DNA of 62,754 nt from Thermohalobaculum sp039033215 (lineage in GTDB: Bacteria > Pseudomonadota > Alphaproteobacteria > Rhodobacterales > Rhodobacteraceae). The DNA lies in NCBI GenBank assembly GCA_039033215.1, contig JBCCDA010000015.1, positions 1 to 62,754 of the forward strand. The letters are read 5' to 3'. The notes under the pieces were generated by a model, which searched no databases, was not told the DNA's origin, and was given only the letters and a program-made list of their open reading frames with translations. Shown here in pieces: positions 7,887 through 16,548 of the stretch. Positions within the stretch are counted from its first letter, which is position 1. Every line of letters begins with the position of its first letter. The position numbers and the translations under genes are program-made.

Positions 7887-8699
7887 ATGACACCAGGACT
7901 GATGGCAGGCAAACGCGGGCTCATCATGGGCGTCGCAAATGACAAGTCCATCGCCTGGGGAATCGCCAAGGCGTGTCACGACCAGGGTGCCGAACTGGGG
8001 TTCACGTATCAGGGCGATGCGCTGAAGAAGCGGGTCGCGCCACTGGCCGAGTCGGTCGGCTCGGATATGGTGTTGCCCTGCGACGTGACGGACGCCAGCA
8101 GCATTGATGCCGTCTTTGCGGACGTCGAGGCACGCTGGGGCCAGCTGGACTTCCTGCTCCACGCGATCGCCTATGCCGACAAGGCGGAGCTCAAGGGGCG
8201 TTACGTGGATACGAGCGCCGAGAACTTCGCGATGTCCCTCAACATCAGCTGCTACTCCTTCACGGCGGTGGCCCAGCGGGCCGAGAAGCTGATGACCGAG
8301 GGCGGGTCGATGCTGACACTGACCTACTACGGCGCCGAGAAGGTCATGCCGCACTACAACGTCATGGGCGTCGCGAAGGCTGCACTGGAGACGAGCGTGC
8401 GCTACATGGCGATGGATCTGGGACCCAAGAACATCCGCGTGAACGCGCTGTCGGCGGGGCCGATCAAGACACTCGCCGCTTCGGGAATCGGTGATTTCCG
8501 CTACATTCTGAAGTGGAACGAACTGAACGCGCCGCTCCGCCGCAACGTGAGCCAGGACGATATCGGCAAGTCAGGGCTCTACCTGCTGTCGGATCTGTCG
8601 AGCGGTGTGACGGGTGAATGCCACCATGTCGACTGCGGCTACCACGTTGTGGGCATGAAGGCCGAGGACGCGCCGGACATCGACGTCTCGCGCGGCTGA
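7887..8699 (+). CDS. fabI: Enoyl-[acyl-carrier-protein] reductase (NADH)
   Basis: 270 aa SDR-fold reductase completing each cycle of fatty acid elongation. MAGKRGLIMGVANDKSIAWG is the FabI-type cofactor motif; the catalytic pair is in YNVMGVAKAAL (Tyr-x6-Lys), and LTYYGAEKVMPHYN and SAGPIKTLAASGI match FabI. GGAGG precedes ATG 7887. Divergent from pdxH. Confidence 0.97.
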   Translation: MTPGLMAGKRGLIMGVANDKSIAWGIAKACHDQGAELGFTYQGDALKKRVAPLAESVGSDMVLPCDVTDASSIDAVFADVEARWGQLDFLLHAIAYADKAELKGRYVDTSAENFAMSLNISCYSFTAVAQRAEKLMTEGGSMLTLTYYGAEKVMPHYNVMGVAKAALETSVRYMAMDLGPKNIRVNALSAGPIKTLAASGIGDFRYILKWNELNAPLRRNVSQDDIGKSGLYLLSDLSSGVTGECHHVDCGYHVVGMKAEDAPDIDVSRG

Positions 8700-8828
8700 T
8701 CGCCCCAAAAGCGTTCAATCCGTCCAGTTTTCGTCAGAAATTCGCTCTCTTCGTTTGCACTCGGCAAAATGCGGTCCAATAAGGGGGCAGCTGATGTGCT
8801 GTGATGCAGCCTGCGGAGGACCAGAGAC

Positions 8829-9056
8829 ATGACACTGACGTTTAGAACCAGATTTGCAGCACTTGGCCTGCTCGTTGCCAGCGCCGCCTGCACCTCGACC
8901 GTTCGAGATCAGGGCATCGACAGCGGCCCGCTTGAAGCGATGGCGGCCAGCGTCTGGACCGATCCTGACGGGTGTAAGCACTGGGTTATCGACGATGGTA
9001 TCGAGGGATACATGAGCCCGGTGCTCAACCTCGACGGCACACCCGATTGTTCGTGA
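8829..9056 (+). CDS. Small putative lipoprotein with a WTD-GC-HW motif (75 aa)
   Basis: Signal peptide with a lipobox-like LLVASAAC ending at Cys21; the mature part is about 55 residues. Residues 42-75 contain one copy of the motif WTDPDGCKHWVIDDGIEGYM...GTPDC, which occurs twice more in the OmpA-like protein encoded next. GGAGGACC precedes the ATG. The next gene starts 12 bases after its stop, so the two are probably cotranscribed. The lipobox is imperfect (Ser at -3), so lipidation is inferred. Confidence 0.75.
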   Translation: MTLTFRTRFAALGLLVASAACTSTVRDQGIDSGPLEAMAASVWTDPDGCKHWVIDDGIEGYMSPVLNLDGTPDCS

Positions 9057-9067
9057 GGGGGGCCGCG

Positions 9068-9784
9068 ATGACCCGCCTTGCACCCGCACTCGCCCTTGTC
9101 GCTGCGACGCTCGGAGGGCCCGCTGCGGCGCAATTGCCCGGCGACCTGAGCAATCTGGCACCGCAACTCTGGACAGACCCCAATGGCTGTCAGCACTGGT
9201 TCATGGATGACGGGGTCGAGGGATACTTGTCCCCGCGGCTGAACCGGGATGGCACGCCGGTCTGTCCCGGCGTCACCGCGGCGAGCTACCCCCGCGCGCA
9301 GGATAACCTGCCGAGCTACACGATCACAGCTGCCCTCTGGACCGACAGGCTGGGCTGCCAGCACTGGGTGGCGGATAGGGGCATCGCCGGATTTCTGAGC
9401 GCACGGCTGGATTCTGAGGGTCGGCCGGTCTGCCCCGGCAAACAGTCTCAGACGATCACGCTCGACGCTGACGCACTGTTCGATACGGACAAGTCAGACC
9501 TGCGCCCGGAAGCGATCGCGCAGCTGAACGAGTTTGGCCAGAAGATGCAGCGACTTGGCAAGTCACGTGTCCGGATCGAAGGTCACACCGACAGCCGGGG
9601 CACCGAGACGTACAACCAAGCGCTGTCCGAACGCCGGGCCGCTTCGGTCGCGGCGTACCTGGAGCAGAACTTCAACATCACCGCCGATACTCGCGGTTTC
9701 GGTGAAAACTCCCCAGTCGCCACGAACGATACCGCCGCCGGACGCCAGGCGAACCGCCGGGTGGACATCACCCTGCTGGACTGA
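9068..9784 (+). CDS. OmpA-family protein with two N-terminal WTD-GC-HW repeats
   Basis: 238 aa exported protein: signal peptide ending around PAAAQ, two copies of a 34-residue motif (LWTDPNGCQHWFMDDGVEGY and LWTDRLGCQHWVADRGIAGF, each ending with PVCPG), then a C-terminal OmpA peptidoglycan-binding domain with FDTDKSDLRPEA, RIEGHTDSRGTETYNQALSERR and GRQANRRVDI. Predicted to anchor to the cell wall in the periplasm or outer membrane. Start MTRLAPAL at 9068 is preferred as it gives a clean signal peptide after GAGGGG. Confidence 0.85.
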   Translation: MTRLAPALALVAATLGGPAAAQLPGDLSNLAPQLWTDPNGCQHWFMDDGVEGYLSPRLNRDGTPVCPGVTAASYPRAQDNLPSYTITAALWTDRLGCQHWVADRGIAGFLSARLDSEGRPVCPGKQSQTITLDADALFDTDKSDLRPEAIAQLNEFGQKMQRLGKSRVRIEGHTDSRGTETYNQALSERRAASVAAYLEQNFNITADTRGFGENSPVATNDTAAGRQANRRVDITLLD

Positions 9785-9887
9785 CGCAGCACTTCGGCCG
9801 ACTGCCGGCGGGTGATCCATCCGCCAGCTGATTGACAGCCTCCGGTCTCTGGGCCACCTCCCGGTGCGGTAGACGGGAGGCACGATC

Positions 9888-11582
9888 ATGGACATGACGA
9901 ACCAGACGACGGGCGCTGAGGCAATGGTTCGCTTGCTGGAGGGCCACGGCGTCCGTCACATCTTCGGCCTCTGCGGCGATACCTCCCTTCCATTCTACGA
10001 CGCACTGGCGCGGCTGGACCACGGGATGACCCACATCCTGACCCGCGACGAACGTCATGCCGCTTACATGGCGGATGCCTATGCCCGCCTGACCGGACGG
10101 GTGGGGATCTGCGAGGGGCCCTCGGGCGGGGGGGCGACGTATATCGCCCCGGGACTGGTCGAGGCGAACGAAAGCTCCGTGCCGATCCTGGCCATCACGT
10201 CGGATGTCGCCACGACCTCGGCCGGTCGCTACCCGCTGACCGAACTGGATCAGAAGGCGCTGTTCGAGCCGCTGACCAAGTGGAACGCAGTTTTGGACAG
10301 TGCACCCGCCCTGCCCCGCACCGTGCGCCGCGCGTTCCGCGAGATGACCACGGGGCGTCCCGGATCTGCGCATCTGGCGCTGCCCTTCGACGTCCAGAAG
10401 GCCGCCGTGCCGGAAGAGGAGATCTGGACTGCGCCGGAGTTTGGCCTCTTCCCTGCCAACCCCGGCATGATGTCGGACCGCGAGGCTGACGTCGCCGCAT
10501 TTGCAGCGCAACTCCTGGCTGCCCGATCCCCGGTCATCGTCTGCGGCGGCGGCGTGGTGCTGTCGGGGGCAATGGCGGTCCTGAAAGAGATCGCGGAGAA
10601 GCTGGACCTGCCGATCGCGACCACGGTCTCTGGCCAGGGCGCAATCGCCGAGACGCATCCGAACGCCGTGGGGGTCGTAGGCTCCAACGGCGGGCGCGAC
10701 GGTACCCGGGCCGTGGTGGACGGCTCGGACCTCGTGCTCTTCATCGGCTGCCGAGCGGGGTCCGTGACGACCGAGCGTTGGCGCTCGCCGCCGCCGTCGG
10801 CCACGATCCTGCACATTGATTGCGACCCCGGCGTCATCGGCGCCAGCTACCAGACGCCGCACTACCTGTTGGGCGATGTACGCTGCTGCCTCGAGGAGCT
10901 GCTGCCTCACCTGGAGAGCAGCGCAAAGACGTTTGACGGGGCTGCCCGCGCCGCCGATGCCCGCAACGCCAAGGAGGCGGGCTTCCAACCGCTGGCCCAA
11001 AGTCTGGACACGCCCATCAAGCCCGAGCGTGTGATCGACGCCCTGAACCGGCTGCTACCGCCAGACGCGGTCGTTTGCGCCGATCCGGGCACGCCCTGCC
11101 CGTACTTCTCCGCCTACTGGACGATCCGCCAGCCGGGACGGCACTTCATCACCAACCGCGCCCACGGGGCGCTGGGCTATGCCCTGGGTGCCTCGATCGG
11201 CGCCGCCGTCGCACGGCCCGGGGCGAAGGTGGTGTGCGCCATGGGCGACGGCAGCTTCGGGATGTCGGTCGGTGAGTTCGAGACCATCACGCGCTACAAT
11301 CTGCCGATCACGACCATCGTCTTCTCAAACTCGGTCTACGGTTGGATCAAGGCGGGCCAGAAGTCCGGCTTCGGCGCGCGCTACTACTCGGTCGATTTCA
11401 ATCGCACCGACCATGCGGCGGTAGCTGCTGCATTCGGCGTCAGGTCTTGGCGGGTCGAAGATCCCCGCGAGTTGGACGCAGCGCTGACCGCTGCGCTGGC
11501 GCATGACGGCCCGACACTGGTCGATATCATCGCGCAACCCCTGCAGGAGGCCGAGGCGCCGGTCAGCGAATGGGTGGCATAA
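9888..11582 (+). CDS. Thiamine-diphosphate-dependent enzyme (acetolactate-synthase-like)
   Basis: 564 aa with all three TPP-enzyme domains. The N-terminal pyrimidine domain has the catalytic Glu in LTRDERHAAYMADAYAR; the middle domain contains VIVCGGGVVLSGA; the C-terminal domain has the metal/TPP motif GDGSFGMSVGEFETITRYNL ending in FSN. Active-site set is intact. Substrate is not evident; it does not resemble Xsc. GGGAGG precedes ATG 9888. It heads an operon with a small membrane protein, a DadA-like flavoprotein and a permease, which suggests catabolism of an imported amino or 2-oxo acid. Confidence 0.85.
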   Translation: MDMTNQTTGAEAMVRLLEGHGVRHIFGLCGDTSLPFYDALARLDHGMTHILTRDERHAAYMADAYARLTGRVGICEGPSGGGATYIAPGLVEANESSVPILAITSDVATTSAGRYPLTELDQKALFEPLTKWNAVLDSAPALPRTVRRAFREMTTGRPGSAHLALPFDVQKAAVPEEEIWTAPEFGLFPANPGMMSDREADVAAFAAQLLAARSPVIVCGGGVVLSGAMAVLKEIAEKLDLPIATTVSGQGAIAETHPNAVGVVGSNGGRDGTRAVVDGSDLVLFIGCRAGSVTTERWRSPPPSATILHIDCDPGVIGASYQTPHYLLGDVRCCLEELLPHLESSAKTFDGAARAADARNAKEAGFQPLAQSLDTPIKPERVIDALNRLLPPDAVVCADPGTPCPYFSAYWTIRQPGRHFITNRAHGALGYALGASIGAAVARPGAKVVCAMGDGSFGMSVGEFETITRYNLPITTIVFSNSVYGWIKAGQKSGFGARYYSVDFNRTDHAAVAAAFGVRSWRVEDPRELDAALTAALAHDGPTLVDIIAQPLQEAEAPVSEWVA

Positions 11583-11592
11583 GGACCGACCG

Positions 11593-11769
11593 GTGGCGTT
11601 GGAGGAGATCTTCGACACGCCGCTCCGCGCCGCCGCCCTGGGCATGCTGCTGGTGGCCGCTGTCGTGCTGATCCGCGGGCTGATCACCGGTCGACGCCAC
11701 CGCGACGATGTTCTGGTGCTGGCGGGCCTTGCACTCGGCCTCGTTCTGCTGTCGGAATGGAGTTCATGA
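11593..11769 (+). CDS. Small membrane protein (58 aa)
   Basis: GTG-start protein VALEEIFDTPLRAAALG with two predicted transmembrane helices: about residues 9-24 (AAALGMLLVAAVVLIRG) and 36-53 (VLVLAGLALGLVLL), separated by a basic loop GRRHRDD. It starts 10 bases after the TPP enzyme stop, and its own stop overlaps the next ATG (ATGA). Could be a subunit or stabiliser of the downstream permease. No family recognised. Confidence 0.6.
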   Translation: MALEEIFDTPLRAAALGMLLVAAVVLIRGLITGRRHRDDVLVLAGLALGLVLLSEWSS

Positions 11770-13037
11770 CCAAGCTCTCCATCGGGATCGTCGGAGCCGG
11801 GATCGTAGGCGTCTCCACCGCAGAGTGGCTGCGCCGCGATGGCCATGACGTGACGCTCTTCGACAGGTTGGAGCCGGGCGGCTCGGGCCAGACCTCGTAT
11901 GGTAACGCAGGCGTCTTCGCCGGATGCGCCGTGGTGCCGGTGCCGGTACCCGGACTTCTGAAGAAGGCGCCGGGCATGCTGTTCTCGTCGGACGGGCCCC
12001 TTCACATGAAGTGGGGCTACGTGCCCCGCCTGCTCCCCTGGCTCATCCCCTTTCTGCGGCGCGCGACCCGTGCGGATGTCGAAGCGACGGCCCGGGGGCT
12101 GACTGACATCATTGGCGATACCGCGGACCAGCATATGGCGCTGGCAGGTGGGACACCCGCCGAACGGTTCATCGAGCGCGGGCCCTACACCTTCCTCTAC
12201 CGCACCCGAGCGGCGATGGAGAGCGACAAGCTCGGCAATGAAATCCGCGCCGCCCACGGCCACGTACCCGAGATCTGGGATCGCGCGCGGCTGGAAGACG
12301 AAGCCCCGGGCCTCGGACCGGGCTATCAGATCGCGGCCGCCTATCCGAACAACGGCTGGGTCACGAGCCCCGGCAGCTATGTCGCGGCGCTCTACCAGCA
12401 TTTCCGGGCCGAGGGCGGGGCTTTCCGGCAGGGCGAGGTCGACGACATCCGCCCGGTGGAAGACGGCTGCGAGATCGTGACCAGTGGTGACACACACCGC
12501 TTCGACCGTATCGTCCTGGCGGGCGGCGCATGGTCGGCAAAGCTGGCCAAACGGCTGGGACATGATCCGGGGCTGGAGAGCGAACGCGGTTACCACGTGG
12601 TCTTTGAAGGCGCGAACCGAAAGCCGTCCTGCCCGCTGATGGTTGGCGATGCGAAGTTCGTGATGACGCCGATGGAGGCCGGTCTGCGCTGCGCCGGACA
12701 AGTCGAGTTCGGCGGGCTCGACGCCGCCCCGTCCGAGGCACCGTTCAAACTGGTCCATCGGCGTATCGGTCAGCTCTTCCCGGACCTGACCTACGAGAAT
12801 GAGAGCCGTTGGATGGGTCATCGCCCCTCCACCGTGGACAGCCTGCCGTTCATCGGCCCCAGCCCCAAGGCGCCGCATATCCACTTCGCCTTCGGGGCGC
12901 AGCATATTGGCCTGACATCGGGGCCGAAGACAGGGCGTCTGATCGCCGACATGATCGGCGGGCGCACACCGAATATCGACCTCACACCCTTCGCGGTGGG
13001 ACGCTTCGATCAGGGGCGCGGCCCGGCCCGTCCGTGA
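11766..13037 (+). CDS. FAD-dependent oxidoreductase, D-amino-acid dehydrogenase-like
   Basis: 423 aa DAO-fold flavoprotein. N-terminal FAD motif GIVGAGIVGVSTAEWLRRDG, then SGQTSYGNAGVFAG as in DadA, and a C-terminal RPSTVDSLPFIGPSPKAPH...FGAQHIGLTSGPKTGRL signature. DadA-type enzymes deaminate D-amino acids in the membrane respiratory chain. ATG 11766 overlaps the previous stop; an ATG 9 bases earlier is possible. The downstream permease starts within its stop codon (GTGA). Confidence 0.85.
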   Translation: MTKLSIGIVGAGIVGVSTAEWLRRDGHDVTLFDRLEPGGSGQTSYGNAGVFAGCAVVPVPVPGLLKKAPGMLFSSDGPLHMKWGYVPRLLPWLIPFLRRATRADVEATARGLTDIIGDTADQHMALAGGTPAERFIERGPYTFLYRTRAAMESDKLGNEIRAAHGHVPEIWDRARLEDEAPGLGPGYQIAAAYPNNGWVTSPGSYVAALYQHFRAEGGAFRQGEVDDIRPVEDGCEIVTSGDTHRFDRIVLAGGAWSAKLAKRLGHDPGLESERGYHVVFEGANRKPSCPLMVGDAKFVMTPMEAGLRCAGQVEFGGLDAAPSEAPFKLVHRRIGQLFPDLTYENESRWMGHRPSTVDSLPFIGPSPKAPHIHFAFGAQHIGLTSGPKTGRLIADMIGGRTPNIDLTPFAVGRFDQGRGPARP

Positions 13038-13957
13038 TCCTGAGCCCGCTTGTCTGGCTGGGCACCCGGGCCCAATGGGTGCTCGCTGTAGGCGTGGTCA
13101 GCGCGCTTGTCATCCCCGGTCCAGGGCAGCTGCTGGAGGGGACGATCCCGTTCTGGGTGACACTGCTCTTCGCTCTCTCGATGATGCGGATCGACCTCGT
13201 GGCCGTTGCCCGGCGGGCCATCGGACCAAGGCGCCTGGCGCGGAACGCGGCGATCTGCGGCGCGATGATGCTGGCGAGCCCGGTGCTTGTCTGGTGGCTC
13301 GCGACGACGGCGGGCCTACCGGACAATCATGTGAGCTCGCTGGTCTACACCTTTGCCGCGCCACCGCTTGGGTCCGCAGCCGCCTTCTGCCTGATCCTGG
13401 GGTTCGAGGCCGCCGTGGCGATCGAGCTCACGGTACTGGGCTCGTTGGCGTCCCCGATCACGATGCCGCTTGTCTCGCGCGCACTTCTTGGCGACGCCGT
13501 ACCGATCGACACCGACGAAATGGCCGGGCGGCTTGCGCTTGTGATCGGCATCGGCTCGGCCGGTGCCCTGGGCGCGCGACTGCTGATGGGCGCGGGCCGG
13601 ATCCAACGGCACGGAACAAGTTTCGACGGTCTATCGGCACTCATCCTCGTCGTGTTTCTCTTTCCGCTCTTCGAAGGCCTCCCAGGAGTGATCGCATCCG
13701 CGCCCACGGTCGCCTTTGGGGTCCTGGCCCTTTGCATTGCCTCGAACCTCGGCGTGCAAATCGCCCTTCTTCCCTTGACCCGCCGGATCGCCGGGGTCCC
13801 CATAGGCGGAGCGATGGCACTGGTCGCCGGCAACCGCAACGCCGCCCTCGCGCTGTCTTCGGTCCCGGGCGATCCCATGTTCGCGCTCTTTGTCGCGCTG
13901 TACCAGTTCCCGATGTACTTCACGCCACTTGTGATGCGCAGGATTGCCGGGTCGTAA
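13034..13957 (+). CDS. BASS/SBF-like membrane transporter
   Basis: 307 aa, with about nine hydrophobic segments. PGQLLEGTIPFWVTLLFALS MM near the start and repeated glycine-rich helices late in the protein (ALVAGNRNAALALSS, YQFPMYFTPL) resemble the bile-acid:sodium symporter fold, although I cannot assign a substrate. GTG start overlaps the flavoprotein stop, so expression is coupled. The operon suggests it imports or exports the substrate of the TPP enzyme or flavoprotein. Confidence 0.7.
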   Translation: MILSPLVWLGTRAQWVLAVGVVSALVIPGPGQLLEGTIPFWVTLLFALSMMRIDLVAVARRAIGPRRLARNAAICGAMMLASPVLVWWLATTAGLPDNHVSSLVYTFAAPPLGSAAAFCLILGFEAAVAIELTVLGSLASPITMPLVSRALLGDAVPIDTDEMAGRLALVIGIGSAGALGARLLMGAGRIQRHGTSFDGLSALILVVFLFPLFEGLPGVIASAPTVAFGVLALCIASNLGVQIALLPLTRRIAGVPIGGAMALVAGNRNAALALSSVPGDPMFALFVALYQFPMYFTPLVMRRIAGS

Positions 13958-14035
13958 ATATCCTTCGCTCTGGAAAGAGGTCAGTTACCCTTTCGCGCTA
14001 GCGTCTGCGCCAATTGCGGTGAAAGGGCTCTACCA

Positions 14036-14392
14036 ATGCGGCTCACAACGGAACAGGACAACGGGATCGACGTGCTGAGCGTCGACGCCCCGCGCATCGA
14101 CTCTGCTTGCGCTGAGGCACTGCGCGATGCGGCACGGGCCGAGATGGCCCATGGGGATCTGTGGCTCATCGATCTCTCCAAAGTGGATTTCATGGACAGC
14201 TCTGGCATCGGAACAATGGTGGGGCTTTTGAAGTGGATGGGGCACGATCGGCGAATGGAGCTGTGTGGCCTGAACCCACCGGTGCTGCAGGTCTTCAAGC
14301 TGACACGCCTCGACACTGTGTTCACGATCCATGCTGACGTGGCAGCGGGTCACGCCGCACATCATCATGGTGTTGCGAAGGCCGGCAGGTAG
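14036..14392 (+). CDS. STAS-domain anti-sigma factor antagonist
   Basis: 118 aa single STAS domain with the phosphorylatable serine motif FMDSSGIGTMVGLLK (about residues 52-66), as in SpoIIAA/RsbV. Its dephosphorylated form should bind the anti-sigma kinase encoded next. The extra C-terminal tail HADVAAGHAAHHHGVAKAGR is His-rich and probably disordered. First gene of a STAS-RsbW-RR/PP2C operon. Confidence 0.88.
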   Translation: MRLTTEQDNGIDVLSVDAPRIDSACAEALRDAARAEMAHGDLWLIDLSKVDFMDSSGIGTMVGLLKWMGHDRRMELCGLNPPVLQVFKLTRLDTVFTIHADVAAGHAAHHHGVAKAGR

Positions 14393-14402
14393 AGGCAGAG
14401 AC

Positions 14403-14855
14403 ATGTCATCAGAGAACCCCGAACGGGTTGGAAGTGCCCAGTTTTCTGTCGAGAGCTCGTTCCAGAGTGTTGCTGACCTCGCAGAAGAAGTTGGCGACTT
14501 TTGCGGCTCGGTTGTCGGCGAAGCTGTGGAGCAGGTAGTCGAACTCCGTCTCTGCGTTGCGGAGGCGCTCAACAACATCGTCGAGCACGCGTACAAGGGG
14601 GTGGAGGGCAAGCCGATCTACGCCAAGATCGACGTGCTCAGCGATCGGTTGGAAGTCGTGCTGATCGACGAAGGCATGCCGCTGCCCGGCTACACCGTCC
14701 CCGAGACGGAAGTCGACTTTGACCCGACTGATCTTGAAAACCTACCTGAAGGTGGCTTCGGGTGGATGCTGATCCGTGAGCAGATGGACAAGGTTGATTA
14801 CGAACGGCGCGATGGCTGCAACGTTCTGACCCTTGCACGACACTACGGCAGCTGA
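14403..14855 (+). CDS. RsbW-like serine kinase / anti-sigma factor
   Basis: 150 aa HATPase_c_2 protein. N-box LRLCVAEALNNIVEHAYKG, G1-like VVLIDEGMPLPG and G2-like PEGGFGWMLIREQMDKVDY are visible. Such proteins phosphorylate the STAS partner and sequester a sigma factor or another output. ATG 14403 (MSSENPERV) follows AGAGGCAGAG. The next gene begins at 14860, 4 bases after the stop. Confidence 0.87.
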   Translation: MSSENPERVGSAQFSVESSFQSVADLAEEVGDFCGSVVGEAVEQVVELRLCVAEALNNIVEHAYKGVEGKPIYAKIDVLSDRLEVVLIDEGMPLPGYTVPETEVDFDPTDLENLPEGGFGWMLIREQMDKVDYERRDGCNVLTLARHYGS

Positions 14856-14859
14856 GCGC

Positions 14860-16143
14860 ATGGTTTTCCAACCCTCCATCAAGCCACCCTTGGCGGATGG
14901 CAACGCCAGTTCCCTGAACGAGGCAGTGCGCCGCTTGCGGGTGTTGGTGGTCGACGACTCGGCGGCACAACGGCGAATGCTGGGACTGCTGCTGAGAAAA
15001 TGGAACTTCGACGTGACCGAGGCCGAGGATGGCGCGGCCGCACTCTTGCTCTGCGAAACACAGCCGTTCGACATGATCATCAGTGACTGGATGATGCCGA
15101 ACATGTCCGGGTTGGAGCTCTGCAAGGAAATCCGGGCCCGGTTCACGGACAGCTACATATACTTCATCCTGCTGACTTCACGATCAGAGAAGAGCGCACT
15201 CACCGAAGGTCTTGAGGCCGGCGCGGACGATTTTCTGACCAAACCGACCGACGCCGGTGAAATGCAGGCGCGACTTCATGCAGGCGAGCGTCTGCTGATG
15301 ATGCAGGACGATCTGATCGATAAGAATCGGCGGATCAGCGAGGCCTTTGACGAGTTGCAGGAGCTCTACCAGTCGATAGATCGCGATTTGCGGGCTGCGG
15401 CCAGGATGCAAAAGACCCTGATCCCGCAGCGACTGGCAAAATGTGGTCGCGTCCCCTGCGGTGTCGCGTATCGACCTGCCGGGCACGTTGGCGGAGATTT
15501 GCTCGGATACTTCAAGATTTCGGATGAGCGGATCTGCGCCTACTCCATCGATGTCTCTGGGCACGGCGTCTCTTCTGCCCTGCTCACAGCACGTCTTTCG
15601 AACTTCTTTAATCCTACCCAACTGATGGAGAATATCGCCGTCACGTCCGACGACGACAACTGCTTTCACGCTCGCGATCCTGCCATAATCGTAACCGAAC
15701 TGAATGATCGAATGCAGGACGAAGCAGACAACGATCAGTACTTTACGATGCTCTTTGCCGATCTGAACCTCACTTCAGGTTTAGTGAGGTATTGTCAGGC
15801 GGCCCATCCGAGCCCGGCAATCATCCGCGCCACCGGCCAGATCGAATTCATTGGCGATGGCGGACCACCCGTCGGCCTGATGCCAGGGATGAGCTATGAC
15901 ACGCAAGTCGCGCATCTTGCCCCGGGCGACAGGCTCATGCTTTTCTCCGATGGAATCATCGAGTGTGAGAACCCCGCTGGAGAGTTGTTGGACAACGAAG
16001 GCCTTGAGCGCATCCTGACGCGTCATTGGGGCATGTCTGAGCGAGAAGTGTTGGATCAAGTGCTACTGGAAATGGCGGCATTCCGGGGCAACGACGACTT
16101 CGACGACGACGTATCCGCACTGCTTCTCACGATGCCGTTTTAA
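14860..16143 (+). CDS. Response regulator with PP2C-type (RsbU/SpoIIE) phosphatase
   Basis: 427 aa. Receiver domain (about residues 27-145) has LVVDDSAAQR, phospho-acceptor Asp in MIISDWMMP and conserved Lys in LTKPTD. A helical linker, LIDKNRRISEAFDELQELY, leads into a PPM/SpoIIE phosphatase with GGDLLGYFKI, SIDVSGHGVSSALL, MLFSDGIIEC and a terminal NDDFDDDVSALLLT. It should dephosphorylate the STAS protein when phosphorylated. Start uncertain: ATG 14860 chosen over an upstream TTG inside the previous gene. Confidence 0.9.
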   Translation: MVFQPSIKPPLADGNASSLNEAVRRLRVLVVDDSAAQRRMLGLLLRKWNFDVTEAEDGAAALLLCETQPFDMIISDWMMPNMSGLELCKEIRARFTDSYIYFILLTSRSEKSALTEGLEAGADDFLTKPTDAGEMQARLHAGERLLMMQDDLIDKNRRISEAFDELQELYQSIDRDLRAAARMQKTLIPQRLAKCGRVPCGVAYRPAGHVGGDLLGYFKISDERICAYSIDVSGHGVSSALLTARLSNFFNPTQLMENIAVTSDDDNCFHARDPAIIVTELNDRMQDEADNDQYFTMLFADLNLTSGLVRYCQAAHPSPAIIRATGQIEFIGDGGPPVGLMPGMSYDTQVAHLAPGDRLMLFSDGIIECENPAGELLDNEGLERILTRHWGMSEREVLDQVLLEMAAFRGNDDFDDDVSALLLTMPF

Positions 16144-16153
16144 CTTGCCGACG

Positions 16154-16486
16154 CTACGCAACGTGTTGCGAAGCGTCCGCCTCAAAGTAGTCTGCCACAT
16201 CCTGAAAGGCACCGCGCAGCTTCCCATAAGCCTCGGCATCGAATGGATCGTCGCTATTCTCGAGGACTTCGCATTGATCTGCGAATACGGCCGCGCCGAT
16301 GTTTCGACCACATCCCTTGAGAAAGTGGAACTGGTCCGACAACTCTCTTGCGGGTTGGCCGGAGGCCAGAGCCTCCAGGCCATTGATCGCTTCCCACGTC
16401 TCATCGAGAAAAACCGCGATCAGCTCGGGCACTTCCTCGGCGCCAAAGTCCTCTGCAAGTTCCTGCAAGCGTGCTTCATCAATCAT
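16154..16486 (-). CDS. Histidine phosphotransfer (HPt) protein
   Basis: 110 aa acidic helical protein with the phosphotransfer motif QFHFLKGCGRNIGA (His near residue 54). Usual HPt motif is HxLKGSA; here it is HFLKGCG. GGAGGG lies 7 bases upstream of ATG. Convergent with and 10 bp from the receiver-phosphatase gene, so it likely shuttles phosphate to that receiver. No histidine kinase is present nearby. Confidence 0.85.
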   Translation of the reverse strand: MIDEARLQELAEDFGAEEVPELIAVFLDETWEAINGLEALASGQPARELSDQFHFLKGCGRNIGAAVFADQCEVLENSDDPFDAEAYGKLRGAFQDVADYFEADASQHVA

Positions 16487-16548
16487 GAAGTGTCCCTCCG
16501 CTAGACTCGGAGATACGCATAGCTGACCTCGATTGCAGAATTACTAAT

